Below are positions 24,170-36,720 of a stretch of 64,000 nucleotides of DNA, in pieces. Source of the stretch: Manis javanica (Eukaryota > Chordata > Mammalia > Pholidota > Manidae). The notes below the pieces were generated by a model. It was not told where the DNA came from. It made no database searches and saw only the letters and a list, made by a program, of their open reading frames with translations. How positions within the stretch are numbered: position 1 is the first letter of the stretch; each line of letters starts with the position of its first letter. The translations under genes were made by a program, and so were the position numbers. The DNA lies in NCBI RefSeq assembly GCF_040802235.1, contig NC_133174.1, forward strand, positions 108,753,647-108,817,646. Direction: 5' to 3'.

Positions 24170-24637
24170 ATGGCTGAGATTACCAGCAAACCACAGGAGT
24201 TTGGCACCAATATGGACCAACCAACCACAAGTGGGCAACAACTGATCCCAGGCACAGAACAGCCATCCACAAGTACTCAAGAAAGAAAGAAGAGGGTAAC
24301 TCCCTTTCAGTGTAAGTGCAGAGACAGTGCCAAGGTGCCAAAGACAGACAAATGGGTAGACATCCCTCTACAAACATGTGCAGTCGAAAGATCTTCTGAA
24401 ATATCTCTTACTCATTCAAGAAAGCCCAAGGAAGAAAGAAAGACCAACAATAGTTTTCTGTTACCACCAACTGATGAAAAGAGTGAATCAAAATAAGAGT
24501 CAGGCTCAGCTTGAACAGAACCAAGGGAACCCAATGAACTCTACCAAGTAATGCACTATGTATATAGAGCCCTGGAGACCTACGACTATTCTGTTGCTCC
24601 TCCAGAGAAGCCTGTGGAGAAATGGTCAAACACATAG
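24170..24637 (+). pseudogene. unrecognised short coding frame, apparently decayed
   Basis: I do not recognise this protein. The frame opens with MAEITSKPQEFGTNMDQP and is rich in Ser/Thr/Gln/Lys, with a basic patch (ERKKR) near residue 40; no signal peptide or membrane span. It meets TAA at 24494-24496 (108 codons), but the same frame continues with only one more stop (TGA, 24512-24514) through a stretch that reads like real protein (HYVYRALETYDYSVAPPEKP) to TAG at 24635-24637. That suggests a ~155-codon gene broken by two stops, or a shorter gene with a chance tail. A possible splice donor (G|GTAACT) lies at 24295-24301, so this could instead be a first exon. The promoter-like cluster lies just upstream. 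A genuine lineage-restricted testis gene is possible. Confidence 0.45.
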
Positions 24638-24769
24638 AGACCAAATTTTACACCAACAGGGCACACAGATGGTGATGATTAAAATGAAATTAACAAGATA
24701 TGAAAACTTAAATGACAGAGAAAGGACAACTCTTTCTTGCTTCTCCTATGCCTCTTTTCCCATCTTTTA

Positions 24770-26010
24770 CCAACACTCAAATATTTTGAGTACCTTTCTC
24801 CATACCAAGCACTGTGCTGATACTGGGTATAGAGCAATGAACAATGCAGATAAGGCCCTTACCTTAATGTGTCTGATTGTAGCGATGAGTAAACTTAGCT
24901 AAATATTCACCAAATATAAAAAATTACAACTGTGATAAGTGGTAAGTAGGCAAGATACATAGTTCTGTAACCTTGTGATGGAGCTCAAGGAAACATTCCC
25001 TGAGAAAGGGAGGGTGAGAAGGAATAAGGACTTCTTCCAGGCTGTGTACTTTACAGCTGCAGGAAGTGTCATTCTCATAGACCACAACATATGAATATCA
25101 TCTCCAGGAAGTGCAGTGTGATGGCACTGGAGGAATTGCTGATTGAATTGGGATCAAAAAGGTGAGGAGTGACTTAGGTTAACACCATGAGGGTCTCCTT
25201 CTATAAATATGGGCAAAGTTTCTGTTGCAGAAGGATAAAAGCATGGTAAGTAGGATGGTTTATAAAGCCAGTGAGGCCAGAGTAGAGTGAGAGGCAGAAT
25301 GTGCAAGACAAACCTGAAAGGGACAGGAGGAGCCAGCACACTCAAGGCCTTGATAGATTTTGTGGAGGAATTTATTTTTATCCTAAGAGCCATGAGAAAG
25401 AAGCCATGAAGACTTAAATAAGAGGGAGAGGAGGGAATGATTTAAAAGGTTTTTCTACTGTATAAAAATAAATTAGGCTTGGGGAGTGGATGTGTGTAGA
25501 CAAATTAGAGCCCTTCTAGAGTATTCAGACATTGATGTTTAAGGAGTATAATGATGCTGTTGGTAGATCTGGAGAGAAGTGGAAGGATTTGAGCCTTTTT
25601 AGGCATTAATTTGATTTAGTTGTATATGGCAGTAGAGGAGAGACTGAAGGACGGCACTTAGTTTTCTGTCTTGCATAACTGGCTGGTTAGTGGTTCTGTT
25701 CACTAAGAGAGGCAACAGTGGAAGTGGACCAGGTGTAGGGGTGGGGTTGGGAGCTGTTACCATCAATAAAGTTTCAGAGATGTTGACTTTAGACCATCTA
25801 AGAGATGTCGTGTAGGCTGTTGTTTATACAGGTTTGGGTAGAAAACATTAATTGCTTTGACTAGGATGTTGCTAATAGAACTAGAAGTGGAGATGAAATC
25901 AAAAGATATTTAGAGGTTAAAATCAGCGCACCTTAGAAATGGAGTAATATCGGGAATGAGGGAGAGGGAAATGTCAAGGATGGCTGTTAAATTTCTGACT
26001 TCTGCAGCTA
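24770..26010 (-). mobile_element. L2 LINE, antisense
   Basis: Starts with the L2 3'-end signature in reverse (ACCAAGCACTGTGCTGATACTGGG..., 24810-24860) and continues with reverse ORF text such as 'TTTATCCTAAGAGCCATGAGAAAG' (25376-25400). Several internal gaps; the frame is dead. Ancient, shared by placental mammals. Confidence 0.7.
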
Positions 26011-27639
26011 CACAGATAACCAAGATGAGTGATTTCTGCTTGGATTAAAAGTGTATATTTGGCTGCAGTTTTCTTTATGCTGTAGCTCCAAGGAAGCTTA
26101 ATGGAAGGAAGAAGAGGTACCCAAGGGACAGGAGCTCCAAATTACACATGTGAGGCAGAAATGTGTGTGCACTGCTGCTGTTTTTCAGCATTAATTAGGC
26201 CCAAGAAGGATTCTCAATTCTCATTACTTGTTCCTCCACCCCTTTGGTTGGCTAAATAATCCTTTCTAAGGCAAGCCCTCAAAAACTGAAAGTCATTACT
26301 TTGCTAGGAGGTGTTTGTATATATCCTTTCAGCACAGATACATATACTTCAGGGACAATTATATGATCTGAACTCATTTTAGTGGGTAATATTTTTCTTT
26401 GCATTTCCAGGGCTATGGTTCTGGTTTATTAAAAGCAAAGGGAAGATCAGTCCTGAAATTTGGAAATTACTTTGACTAAGCACCTGTTACAGCTTTTGCT
26501 TTCAATGCTGGTGTATCAGAAGACTTGAGTTATCATAAATTTTGCATCAGTGGCAATTATATAATGATTCGTCCTTCATAATGAAAATCCACTTGGCTTT
26601 GCCATGTAGACCATGGAGATAATTAAAGTGGATTAGTCAAAGGCCTACATGATTAACACTTTTTGACATACCACAAATCTACTGTAGGCGTCAGGTGATG
26701 ACTGCTGGCGGAGATTCAGTCTCCAGGACTGTTACCTTTTGAATACTGATGAAAACAGGATAAAAATGATTCTTTGTGAAGGTTTATTTTAAGAAAAGCT
26801 GTGTATTTAAGTGGAATCTTTTCTTATGGAATGCAGTCATCCTTTTAATCCTTCATGTCTTCAACAATTACCAAGTGACTGGTTTCCTCCTGTGTCCCTT
26901 TTTCAAATGTGGGCAGAAGTTTCTGCCAAGATCCTTCAATCGTTTTCAACAAGTTCTGTCTGGAATGTGGTGGTAGGTAGGGGGAGGAAGCATGACCAAT
27001 CACAGGGTTTACTTACAGGGAGGCAGGCAGGAGAGCTGACTGAGGTGACTTTGCTTTTGTCTCAGTATAGACAGTCCCTTTACATGGAAGCATTCTATAC
27101 CTGCAAAGAGCTGCTTCTAGAACTTTTGAATCCATTTTGTTAAGGTACTGACAATTTTACAGCAGAAGCCTGAGAAATGAATGCTGTCTTGGGAGATGTG
27201 CACACAGCAGGGATTGCTTAGGGTGTCTTATTTTGAATTTTTGAGATGTACACTTGGGGTTCAATTTTGGTGACTTTCTTAAAACATGCCAGTAGAACTA
27301 ACATATGGTTTTCAATAAAGCTGATTTTAGGGCATGGGTTGGGTCTTTCTGATAAGCAGCATGACATTTTCGATGTAAAAACAAACTATTACAGGCCAGA
27401 GACAGCTTCAATTTATGCTTGGTCTTTATCTCATCCTCTCTCATTCCATCCCATTCCTATGTTTCACTTTATTCCTTATCCCTCCTGTGATCCCTTCTTC
27501 AAAAATTGTCTTGTCAGAATGTTCTGTGTTATCTTGCTTCTAGCTACAATTTATTGATGCTGACAGTCTTTCTGGAAAAAGGTACTGTTAGGCCTTACTC
27601 CCATCTCTTCTCCACCATCTCTGCTTGACTAGTCCAGTG
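26011..27639. other. single-copy DNA, possible conserved noncoding elements
   Basis: No repeat recognised over 1.6 kb. The 26440-26690 stretch is AT-rich, repeat-free and contains TAATTA-type homeodomain cores (AATTAAAGTGGATTAG), which is how many conserved enhancers look, but conservation cannot be tested here. Plus-strand frames at 26776-27143 have no protein character I recognise. Confidence 0.3.
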
Positions 27640-28040
27640 GAATTGCCCTTTCCCAAAACCTATGGCCAGAAAGGCAACTAAAATGCCTTTATTGATTAGG
27701 TAAAATGATAAAGTGATATTTACAATCCAACTATATAGAAGAATACAAGGGAGAAATTGGAAATTACCCATAATCCTACCACTCAGAGACAATCACAGTT
27801 AGTAGGTAGTGAACATTCTTCAGTCCAGTATTAGATAGAAAAGTGAGTGCAACTTTCTATGTATGCGATGATACAAACATACCATTTTATAACCTATCTT
27901 TACAGCTAAAAATATTGAGGACACCTTTCCAGGGCAGTGTATAGAGAGTTGTACGATAATTTTATGGTCGGGTAGTGGTGCATTATATATGTAACATCAT
28001 TTATTTAATTGGATTGGCAATTTGAACAAGGCAAATGTTT
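27640..28040 (-). mobile_element. old L1 3'UTR remnant, antisense
   Basis: Weak match to old L1 3'UTR text ('GAAATTACCCATAATCCTACCACTC' type landmark near 27760-27785). Confidence 0.45.
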
Positions 28041-28329
28041 GAAGTAGACAAGACAGTTCTTTACTCTTACTATGTTCTCATATTTGCTCCCATCTTCCCT
28101 TTTTGCTCCTTCTTTCATTCCTGCAATGCCCAGGACGCTTTAAGCTAATGAGAGCTGAAGAACTTACTCCAATGGGACTATCTATATGTCATCAGAGACC
28201 TCTTGCAGCCTAGGAAAGTGGCAAGACCCAAATACAGGGATTCTTAATGATGTCCTTCAGATGGGCAGGAGGACATATTATTCAGCATTCACTTTCCTTT
28301 TTTTTAAAGAGCTTTATGGAATGACTGAT

Positions 28330-28785
28330 CTTTCTGTTATTCTTTTTAAAAAAATCACTTCCTGTCGCTTCCTGTTAACCCAGTCTGAAACTGTGTTCTC
28401 AAAGGTTACTAGTGATTTTCTCATCACTAGATCCAAAGCTGTCTTTTATTCCTTACCTCTATGCCATGTCACAAGGATTCACCTCCTCTTAGAACTCTTC
28501 CCTTGTAGATTTGTCTGCCTCCATTTCTGATGGCACCTCCTCTGTTCCCTTTTATGGGAGCCTAGAGACTCAATCTTTGGCCTTTTGTTCTTTTATCTCT
28601 GCCTTTTTTTTGTTTTTCCCTTAAACCATATTCCCTTCAAACTTCTCTGTGTCTGCCAAAGGTGGCACCATTCTTTAAATCACTCAGACCTAAGAGTTTA
28701 AAGTAATCTTTTACTCTCGCTTTCCCTCCCAATCCAGCCCGTGTCCATATCCTGTCCATTATTTCTTCAAAATAACCCCGAGGCA
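28330..28785 (+). mobile_element. L2/CR1-type LINE ORF fragment, sense
   Basis: Contains text resembling the L2 reverse-transcriptase ORF ('AAGGTTACTAGTGATTTTCTCATC', about 28400-28425), followed by C/T-rich L2-like sequence. Diverged, with stops. Confidence 0.5.
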
Positions 28786-28789
28786 CTGT

Positions 28790-29340
28790 CTTACAGTGTA
28801 AATTGGTACAACTTCTTTGGAAAGGATTTAGACACGATTAAAATAAAAAATGCATACATACTTTGACCTAACAATTGCAATTCTATGCAAGTATCCAATG
28901 GGAATTCTCAAGTATACCAACACATCTGTGAACACGGGTGTACTTTGTAGCACTGTTCCGAATAGCAAAATAACAGGAAACTACCTCTAAGGCAGCAGGG
29001 AACTGGTGAAGGGCACTTCCATTTCAGGGGATGCAGCTGTAGTAAGGATGAGGTAAATCTATAGGTAGTGACATGGAAAGATGTCTGTGGCATATTGTTA
29101 AGATAAAAATGTCAATTTTTCATGTACATGATCTTTTTTTTTGTATACATTCCCATACACCCACATACATACTACATGTGTAGAGAAAAAAAGACTGGAT
29201 ATGTACCAAACTGTTCAAACTGGTTATCCATAGGAAGAGGGATTTGGAAGGAGGGGGTGATGTCTGCTTTTACTTTCTAATTTACATACTTACAGACTGT
29301 TTGAATTGCCTTTAAAAATGCACATATTGTGTTTACAATG
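28790..29340 (+). mobile_element. old L1/HAL1 3' end, sense
   Basis: Recognisable 'TTTGACCTAACAATTGCAATTCT', 'GTGAACACGGGTGTACTTTGTAGCAC', and 'AAAAAAAGACTGGATATGTACCAAA' landmarks of old L1 3' ends. Non-coding fossil. Confidence 0.65.
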
Positions 29341-29469
29341 ATTCAAGCTCTTCCCTATTTTCTCTTCCTCTCTCCTTTGACCCAACTTTAAATTTGCATC
29401 ACTGGCAACATGTCTTCTGAAGGCATCCCACTAGTTCCAAATACTTTACTAGCCCTCTGACCTTGGACT

Positions 29470-30885
29470 TTGAGAACCTCTTTGAAATGAGGAGAATTAC
29501 CTACTCTGTCTATCTCCCAGTCTTAAGATTCAAAGGAAATAGTGAATATGCATGAGCGTTGAAAAACTGTTAAACACCATGTTAACATAAGGCATCACCT
29601 CTTACAGTGACTGGCAACATGGCCTAGAGCTTGAGGACTGGGGGATCACACAAACAGCACCACTGAGTGAACAGAACTAAAGCCCTGCAGGCAAAACATT
29701 GGAACTGCCTAAGTCGTCTAAGGGGGTTCTTCGGCGTTAATGAATAAACCTCCCCACACTAACTTTAACATTCATATCACCTTTGATTTTAACTAGATTA
29801 GCTGGGAGAGCAGCTTTCTAAAGCAATTTATCTTTGCAATGATAAACAGTGTAAGCAGTTTGCTAGAGCTCTGGCACTATTAAAGTTGGAAGGAGAAGGG
29901 ATCCTATATGATAAGGTGAGCACAGAGCTACAAATGTATTCTAAATATTTACAAGTGCATCCATTTCCCTTTAAGTGAGCTACTTTAATAAAAGCATATG
30001 GTCTGCCTAATGCAAAAATTTCATTACTTGCATTGAGCTGTAGCAAAGAAATTGCATAAAGCATATATATGGTGCAGGTGTAAAACGTGTTTACTGCTGC
30101 CCATCATTGCTTATAGTATCGATCAAGATATTAAAACATTTGTATTGGCATTATTTTTCACTTGTTATAAAGACAAATTGAAGAATTGACTGATATATTT
30201 GTGTCACTGTCATAGTACAGTGCTCCTAGTATTTGTCTGAGTCCTTGGGCAACAAAGCTTTGTGACAAATTGTCACAAAGCTGCTTCTGTGTGGCCACTG
30301 CACATCTGTTGGACTGTGTGGCAGGTGTGGTTACTACTGCTGAGGACAACTATGGACCTGAGGTCAAACAGTAGCCTCGAAAGAATTTCAAGTTCTGCCA
30401 TTCTTTGGGCCAGGAATTGGAGGAGGGGTGTAAAGACACTCAACAAATACCTTTTTCCCCCTCTGTGAACCAGCAAGTAATAATCACTGTGGAGAGTTCT
30501 CAGGAATCTTACAGTCTACTACACGCTTTGGGTATTCCTGTCAAGGGATTTGCTAACAGTGGTTACAGTTGGCAACTAAGCTGAGGGGACCGAGAGGCCT
30601 AACGTGCTTTCCATGCCAATGAGGCTAATTCTGGACGGTGATGATTAAGGAAGGTTAGGGCTTGTGAAATAGAGTTTATATATACAGGTAAGCCACAGTC
30701 CATTTTAAAGTTGACAACACTGGAGCGGTGATAAGCTTGTATGTATTTTAGAACACGTACCATGTTTTTGCTATTCATGATGTAGGAGAGAGGTGTGTTT
30801 TCTTAAAGGAAGGCTTCACATTCCTTTATATTGAGATCTAGAAATAACCCCATGTATTTCATGTTTCATAAGCAAAGCACGTATT
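29470..30885. other. single-copy DNA, candidate conserved noncoding region
   Basis: 1.4 kb with no recognised repeat except possible scraps. Runs such as 29735-30060 are AT-rich, low in simple repeats and full of TAAT/ATTA and CTTTAAT cores. A 27-bp palindrome with SOX-like motifs lies at 30256-30282. No exon is convincing. Confidence 0.35.
30256..30282. promoter_or_regulatory. 27-bp inverted repeat with SOX-like motifs
   Basis: Perfect 13-base arms (AGCTTTGTGACAA / TTGTCACAAAGCT) around one base. It overlaps another perfect palindrome, ACAAAGCTTTGT (30252-30263), giving three ACAAAG/CTTTGT cores within 30 bases, the core bound by SOX HMG-box factors. Function is inferred. Confidence 0.45.
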
Positions 30886-31270
30886 TTATGTGGTAGCTGT
30901 CTTTGTCCATTTGGGCTGATAAAATAAATATACCATAGACTCGTTAGCTTAAATAACAGATATTTGTTTCTCATGGTTCTAGAGTTTGGAAAGTCCAAGA
31001 CCACGACAATGGCAGATTCAGGGTCTGGTAAGAGCCTGCGTCTTGGTTCATAGACTGCTATTTTCTTGCTGTGTCCTCACTTGAGGGAGGGGAAGGAGGA
31101 GCTCCTGAGACCTATGTCATAAGGTAACTAATCCCATTCATGCGGGCTCTACCATAATGGCCTAATCACGTCCCAAAGACCCTCCCTCCATATACCATAA
31201 AACTAGGTTTCAGCATGCGAACTTTGGGAGAACTCACTCAGTCTACAGGAGTCGGATACTATTTAAAATC
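30886..31270 (-). mobile_element. MaLR (MST/THE1-like) solo LTR, antisense
   Basis: Reverse of the MaLR LTR consensus: 'TTTGTCCATTTGGGCTG', 'GGAAAGTCCAAGACCA', 'CTTGCTGTGTCCTCAC', 'AATCCCATTCATGCGGGCTC' in order. Non-coding, internal region absent. Confidence 0.85.
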
Positions 31271-31389
31271 ATTAATTGGTCTGATTTAACCCATTCTATC
31301 ACATACATATGCCCAAACATGCCTCTTAGTTCAACACTCATTGTGGTTTGTACCTCACAAAATTCAACTGGGAGTTTTGTTCCTGGGTA

Positions 31390-31650
31390 TTTACAATTCA
31401 ATTCAACAACTTTTGTTGTTTCCTACTACGTGACACAGGGAGTATTTGTGGCAAGACATAGTCCTTTCTCTTATTGACACACGAGGTAAACTGGTAGGAT
31501 AAGTAAGTGTCTAGAGTGGCTAAAACCTAGGATATGCTCTCAGATTATTCTAATTCCAAGAGAAATATCAGTATTCTAGGAATGTGGTAGGTCAAAAGCA
31601 TTTGGAAGGTGGGAGAGGGCTAGTGGGAAAGTTGGTATAAAAAAGGCTAA
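31390..31650 (-). mobile_element. L2 LINE remnant, antisense
   Basis: Weak reverse L2 3' end followed by gaps ('AGGTCAAAAGCATTTGGAAGG'). Confidence 0.35.
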
Positions 31651-32860
31651 GTGATCACTAGTGGCTTATTCAGCAATCCATGGAAGTTAGAGATTGATCC
31701 ATTCACATAAGATCTCCAACTGTTTTTATTTTTGGGGGTTATTTTCTATACTTCAGTCTAAAACGGCAAAGCTTGTTTGTGCCTTGCTTAAGAAAGTGAA
31801 GTGACTTAAATGACCCAAGGAAATGTGTTATGAAAAGCAATACTGAATGAATGAAGTAGCCATTTGAAAGCATCTTCTTTATATTTGTCACCTTATTATT
31901 TCACAAAAACACATGAATAACTTTTAAAAATAACTCAGGGAATGAATTTGGACCCAACAAATGACATCTTTTAAGGTGGTAGATGATGAGTTCCACAGCA
32001 GTAAAATGTTCAGTTGTCCATGGGCATTGATGAGTTTCTGTGTGATTACACCATGAAACTGTATTTCAAAATGTTACCTTTCTTTGTATGTAGTTTTGAG
32101 GTTTGCAAAGCACGTTCAGTCTCCCAGATGGAGGTCCCCAGCTCATGTTATGTGGAAGGGCCACACAACAACAATTTCCAGTTTCTAACCTATTGAACCA
32201 AGGGCCCCCAAAATCTCTTATGCAGTGGCTTGTGTTACCAAAGGATCATGAAAGTCCAAAGAAGCTTTGGGTAATGTATTGAGAAAGCCTCCACTTGATT
32301 CATTGTGAAAGATAGTGTATTATATCCACTTAGTTTTTTGCTTATTCAAATGGGTACTTAGTAATTGTGGAATGCTGGAAAGAACAACTGTCAGATACCA
32401 CAGTGACCCTCAGCCAATGTATAGAATGTATAGAATTCTATGGATTGGAGCCTTATATTTGGAATTTGCTAGGTAAATATATTCCAGAATTTCTAGAAGG
32501 AGATTTAAAGTTTGAAATTTACAAACATACAAATAGTACACAACTATAGGAATGATGCTTATAAAGAATTTAAAATAGCATGGAAAAGTACTTAGAATAA
32601 ATTAATAAAAGCAGACAGTAGAAGTATATATTCAGTACCATCTCAACTACAAGGAGACAGAAGGGACAAAAAATATAATGAATTATATCAATATTTAAAG
32701 GGGTTTCTTCAGGAAGGTGGTGATCACAAGTAAATTATGGGTTATTTTTTTCATATTTTGTGTGCTTTCCAAATATTTCATAATCTATATATAGCTTAAA
32801 ATAACATGAACACATGTTATTTGTTAAGAATTGGGTAAAATAGGAAAGCACAATGAACAA
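31651..32860. other. single-copy DNA, no feature seen
   Basis: AT-rich, no recognised gene. A scrap of sense repeat may lie at 32530-32800 (a poorly preserved L1 3' end). Confidence 0.4.
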
Positions 32861-33204
32861 AATAAAAATCATCCATAGCCCTAGCTCTATGGTTTTTAAT
32901 ATTATTGAGCTTTATATATACACTTGCATTTTCCACCCAATCTCATTATTTTTTAAAGGTTGGCTGTATCATTAAAACTAATTTGGCTTATTGATTCCAA
33001 CTGCTGTGCTGTATTCCGTTTTATGATTTTGGCACAATTTACCCATTCTCTTGCTAGTGGACATTCAGGTTATGTCTAATCTTTCAGCATTATAAATGTG
33101 TATGGTGGATATTCTGTAGTGGATATTCTTGATCAGTCTCCCTTCTTCTCCTCTCTGTATATAAATGACAGTTTCTCAAGGCAGTAGTGAAGAGATTACC
33201 CACA
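32861..33204 (-). mobile_element. old L1 3'UTR, antisense (segment 1)
   Basis: Reverse text of an old L1 3' end ('GTGGACATTCAGGTTATGTCTAATC' near 33057-33080). Interrupted by a MER58-like element. Confidence 0.55.
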
Positions 33205-33404
33205 TGGGCTAAATCTGACTTGCTGCCCTTCTTTTTTGTAAATAAAGTTTTATTGGAATACTGCCATGCCCGTTTGTTTAAGTATTGTCAATGGCTTCTC
33301 ATGCCGTGATAGAGTTGAGTAGCTGCAACAGAGATTGTACAGACTGCAAAACCTGAAATATTTATGGTCTGGCCCTTTACAGAAAAATCACTGACCCCTA
33401 ATTT
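33205..33404. mobile_element. MER58-like hAT-Charlie MITE
   Basis: Clear match to 'TGTAAATAAAGTTTTATTGGAA', 'GAGTTGAGTAGCTGCAACAGAGA' and 'ATTTATGGTCTGGCCCTTTACAGAAAAA', ending ACTGACCCCTA. The left inverted repeat is less well preserved. Confidence 0.8.
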
Positions 33405-34190
33405 CTGGGGTATTACTTAGGCATGAAATTTCTGGGTGAAAGGTGCACATCTGAAACTTTAGAGATGTAGCCAATCACTCTGCAGTGTGGTTGTGTAAAA
33501 TGATACTTTTCCACCAGTGTGTGTGATTTCATGTGACCCCCAAATGTTTGTCAACACTTGTCAGTGTCAGACTTAGAAAGTTTTGCCAGTTGGTTAGCTG
33601 ATATTTGAATTTCTTTGTAATTTTAGTTTGCATTTCACTGATTGCTAGTGAAGTGTAGAAACTTTTCAAATGTTTGTCAGCCATTTTTAAAATCTGTGAA
33701 TTACCTGTTAATATCCTTTGCTCATTTGGGTTTTCTTAAGATTATTTCTTTATATAACCTTTATGTAATACTAATTTTGTGTTGATAGGTTTGGCTTTTC
33801 TACTTACTTCATTGTATAGAAATTTCAACAGTCAGATTTAGCAGTTTCCATTATGGTTTGTGCTTGTTTTTTTTCTTATTTTGGAAGTGTTTCCCTATCC
33901 TGAAGTTATTTTTCTCTTTTTAAGTTTTGCTTCTTGTATTCTTATCTTTAATTCACTTGGAATTTATTTTCATGGTGTGAAATAGATTGTAACCTGCTTT
34001 TCCACATAAATCATGAATATCTTCCCATTCCCACATCAACAGAGAGATCTACATCATCATCTTAATGATTGCATAGCAGCCTATCATAATTCATTGAATG
34101 AATCTCATGTATTAATTATACTTAGGTTATTCTAGATTTTCCCCTTTATAAATAATGCTAAGATGAATGTTCTTCTAAAATGAATACGTT
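33405..34190 (-). mobile_element. old L1 ORF2 3' end, antisense (segment 2), plus a second 3'UTR scrap
   Basis: Continues the L1 from before the MITE to about 33960; 33960-34190 restarts in 3'UTR-like text ('AATATCTTCCCATTCCCACATC'), so a second fragment adjoins. Confidence 0.5.
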
Positions 34191-34934
34191 TTATAGTCAG
34201 AAAAACAGAAAGTAGGAAACAAGGACAACTTAAAAAATACCAACAACCTTCCTAATACTTGTACATTTGGAATTTATCAATTCAACAAGCATTTATTAAA
34301 AACATCTTATGAACCAGGAACTATTTTGAGGTGCCTAATATACCTGGTATTTATGGTAGATTGCCACTCAATTCCAACTTCCTTATGGTGTGCTTTTTAA
34401 TATTGCCAAGTTTTGAAAGTTAAAAATCTCATGGAGTCTCTTGTAGCTAGGGGCTTCTAGCCACCAAATAGATACATTCACATGGGATTTAGAAGCAGAC
34501 ATGATGCAGTGGCTGTTTTCCTGGCTGTTGATGCTCTCAAGCTCATGTGTGAAGATAATGGGCATATCTGAAGCAGCCTTCTGAGGTGTAGTCAGGAGCT
34601 TTGTGGAGGTCTAGAGGCAGTATGATGGTGGTTGTTCTTCCCATCCAAATAACATGTATAGTAGTGTGTTCTGTATCTTAATAATTGCATGGTGGAGTGT
34701 CCACTTTCCCAATAAGGGCAAAGGTTCTCTGAGGGAACCAGCCAGGTATGTTGTTTTGGGAGTCATATGTGGAGGCCCAGCCTAGCACCTGCTCCTTATC
34801 ACTTCCAGTGATACTACAAGTACACATTCCCTTGCGTTACATAGCTTTCTGCTTAAAAATGCTGTAGTGCTTTCTGTTACCTGCAACTGAGTCCTGTCTT
34901 ACAGTACTGTCTGAATTGGTAAGTGGAATATAAA
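34191..34934. other. single-copy DNA
   Basis: An L2 3'-end scrap in reverse may lie at 34262-34332. No gene seen. Confidence 0.4.
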
Positions 34935-35310
34935 CCAGTAATTCCCATACACTTTGCTAAGTGCTAAGCTAGTTACCTACTAGGTGCTGTGGGATCACAG
35001 AGGAAAGACTATTTTTGCCTGTAGGTGTCAGGAAAATTTTCATTTAAGAGGGGACTTCTGGTTGAGACTTAAAGGGTAACATGGGCAGAGGGAACAGTCT
35101 GAGAATGTCCAGAGAAATGTGATTCTGACACAAGTAACTTGGTGTGGCTGAATCATAGGGTATGTATAGTATAAAGATCATTCTGACAGTTGTATATAGG
35201 ACAGTTTTGTAAGGATGGCTTGAAGGGGCATAAAAATGTAGTCAAGGAGTAATTTAGCAAAAGGACAGAAAAGATGTTAAAAACAAAAAAATTGAATATG
35301 GTAGATGAGA
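34935..35310 (-). mobile_element. L2 LINE, antisense
   Basis: Reverse L2 with 'GAGACTTAAAGGGTAACATGGGCAGAGGGAACAG'-like text (35065-35100) and 'AAGATCATTCTGACAGTTGTA' (35175-35197). Confidence 0.65.
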
Positions 35311-35339
35311 GGAAAGTCCAGATTTTCTGAGTTTTTTGT

Positions 35340-35490
35340 TCTGTAAATCCCTCCCCCTCCCTTCAAAAAAACACTCCCTACATTAAAATGTGAGCTCATT
35401 CCTAGGTGAGTTATTTTCTCTTGTGTCTCCCATAACATCTAGCACAATGCCTTCAGATGATATTGCTCAATAAATATTGGTTGAATGGCT
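35340..35490 (+). mobile_element. L2 LINE 3' end, sense
   Basis: Classic L2 terminus: 'TCTAGCACAATGCCTTCAGATGA' then 'TTGCTCAATAAATATTGGTTGAATGG'. Confidence 0.8.
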
Positions 35491-36554
35491 GATCTGAGCT
35501 ACTTGATTGTACTTTTAAGAGTAGTTAACAATGAAGAAAATCAGTGTTTTCTTGTAAGCCACTGTTTTGAAAGATTTAAACCCTTGAAATGAATTATTAA
35601 AGAGTTTGTTTTAGTTTCTTTTTACCCCACTCAGGCAAAAGCTCTTTTCCCATTTCTTCCTGAGTTGATCAGAAAAAGCATTACCTTCTATCTCTAGATT
35701 GATCTCTCAGGTACCCCAGTCTATGCCCTTCGCTGAAGCTTTTGCTAAAACCCTCACCCTCTGCAGCAAAAGACCTAGCTCTTCTTTGTCTTTAATGACA
35801 ACAATCTCTAGTGATACTCATACTAACACTATTACTGTTAATAATAATAATGAAGAAAACATGCCAGGAAATATCAGGGTCCCTTTGCTTCAGAGCATTT
35901 CCAAATCCTGTTTGGAAGTTTCTATAGTCAGAGCTGCAATTTCTTTCTTTCAATCTACTTTTAACATTTTTTTTCTAGGAGTAGAATAAGACAAACCTTT
36001 TTATTCTTTTGTCTTAATAAACAGGAAGGGACTTGGTAGTTAATTAGAATGCTTGTTTTACTTCAGAGATGCTTTGGGTTACAATCAGAAAGGTATGACC
36101 AAAACAGAACACATTTTGAACAAACAATAGAATTGCCTGCTTTTTCACACAGTGTTATTGGGATTCAAAGGAGAAAAAGATTGGTGGTTGGTAGAAATCC
36201 GTAAAAACTTAGTTCAGCAAATACTGGGCTATGCCCTGAAGGAGGGATAGAATTTGGATAGGGAAGGGAAGGAGTACTTTCCAGGTAGGGTGATCTCAAG
36301 AACAAAGATGTGGAAGTGGGAATGAATGGTGCAATTCACAAGACAGAAGTTAGAGCACTGACTGATAGGCAGGATTCTTGAGAGAAGAAAAAACTAACTA
36401 TGTGGGTGGGGCAAATGGTTGTTTCTTTTTTCTCATGCTAATTAGTGTTTTGGGCATGCCAGGCTAACAGGACAAGGTTGGGATCATTGTAGAGGTGTTG
36501 TCCATCATTTGAACTACACTTTGGATCTGTCTTCCCAGCAGTTGAACTATTATA
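35491..36554. other. single-copy DNA with an L2 scrap
   Basis: 36225-36400 resembles reverse L2 ('ACTTTCCAGGTAGGGTGATC'). The frame at 35699-35989 has no recognised domain. Confidence 0.35.
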
Positions 36555-36720
36555 ATGTTCCAGTAGAAAGGGCTCTTAGAGGTCTTTAGTCCAACTACCT
36601 CACTTTACAGATCTGAAAATTGGAGTCCAGAGAGAAAGGACTTTGTCCAGCTCACAAAGTGAGTCAGGCATTTGAATCCAAATATATCATTGAACCTTAA
36701 TGGTGAAATTAACCTGCCAA
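36555..36720 (+). mobile_element. MIR-type SINE
   Basis: 'CTCTTAGAGGTCTTTAGTCCAA', 'CACTTTACAGATCTGAAAATTG', 'AAAGGACTTTGTCCAGCTCAC' follow the MIR core order. Confidence 0.65.
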
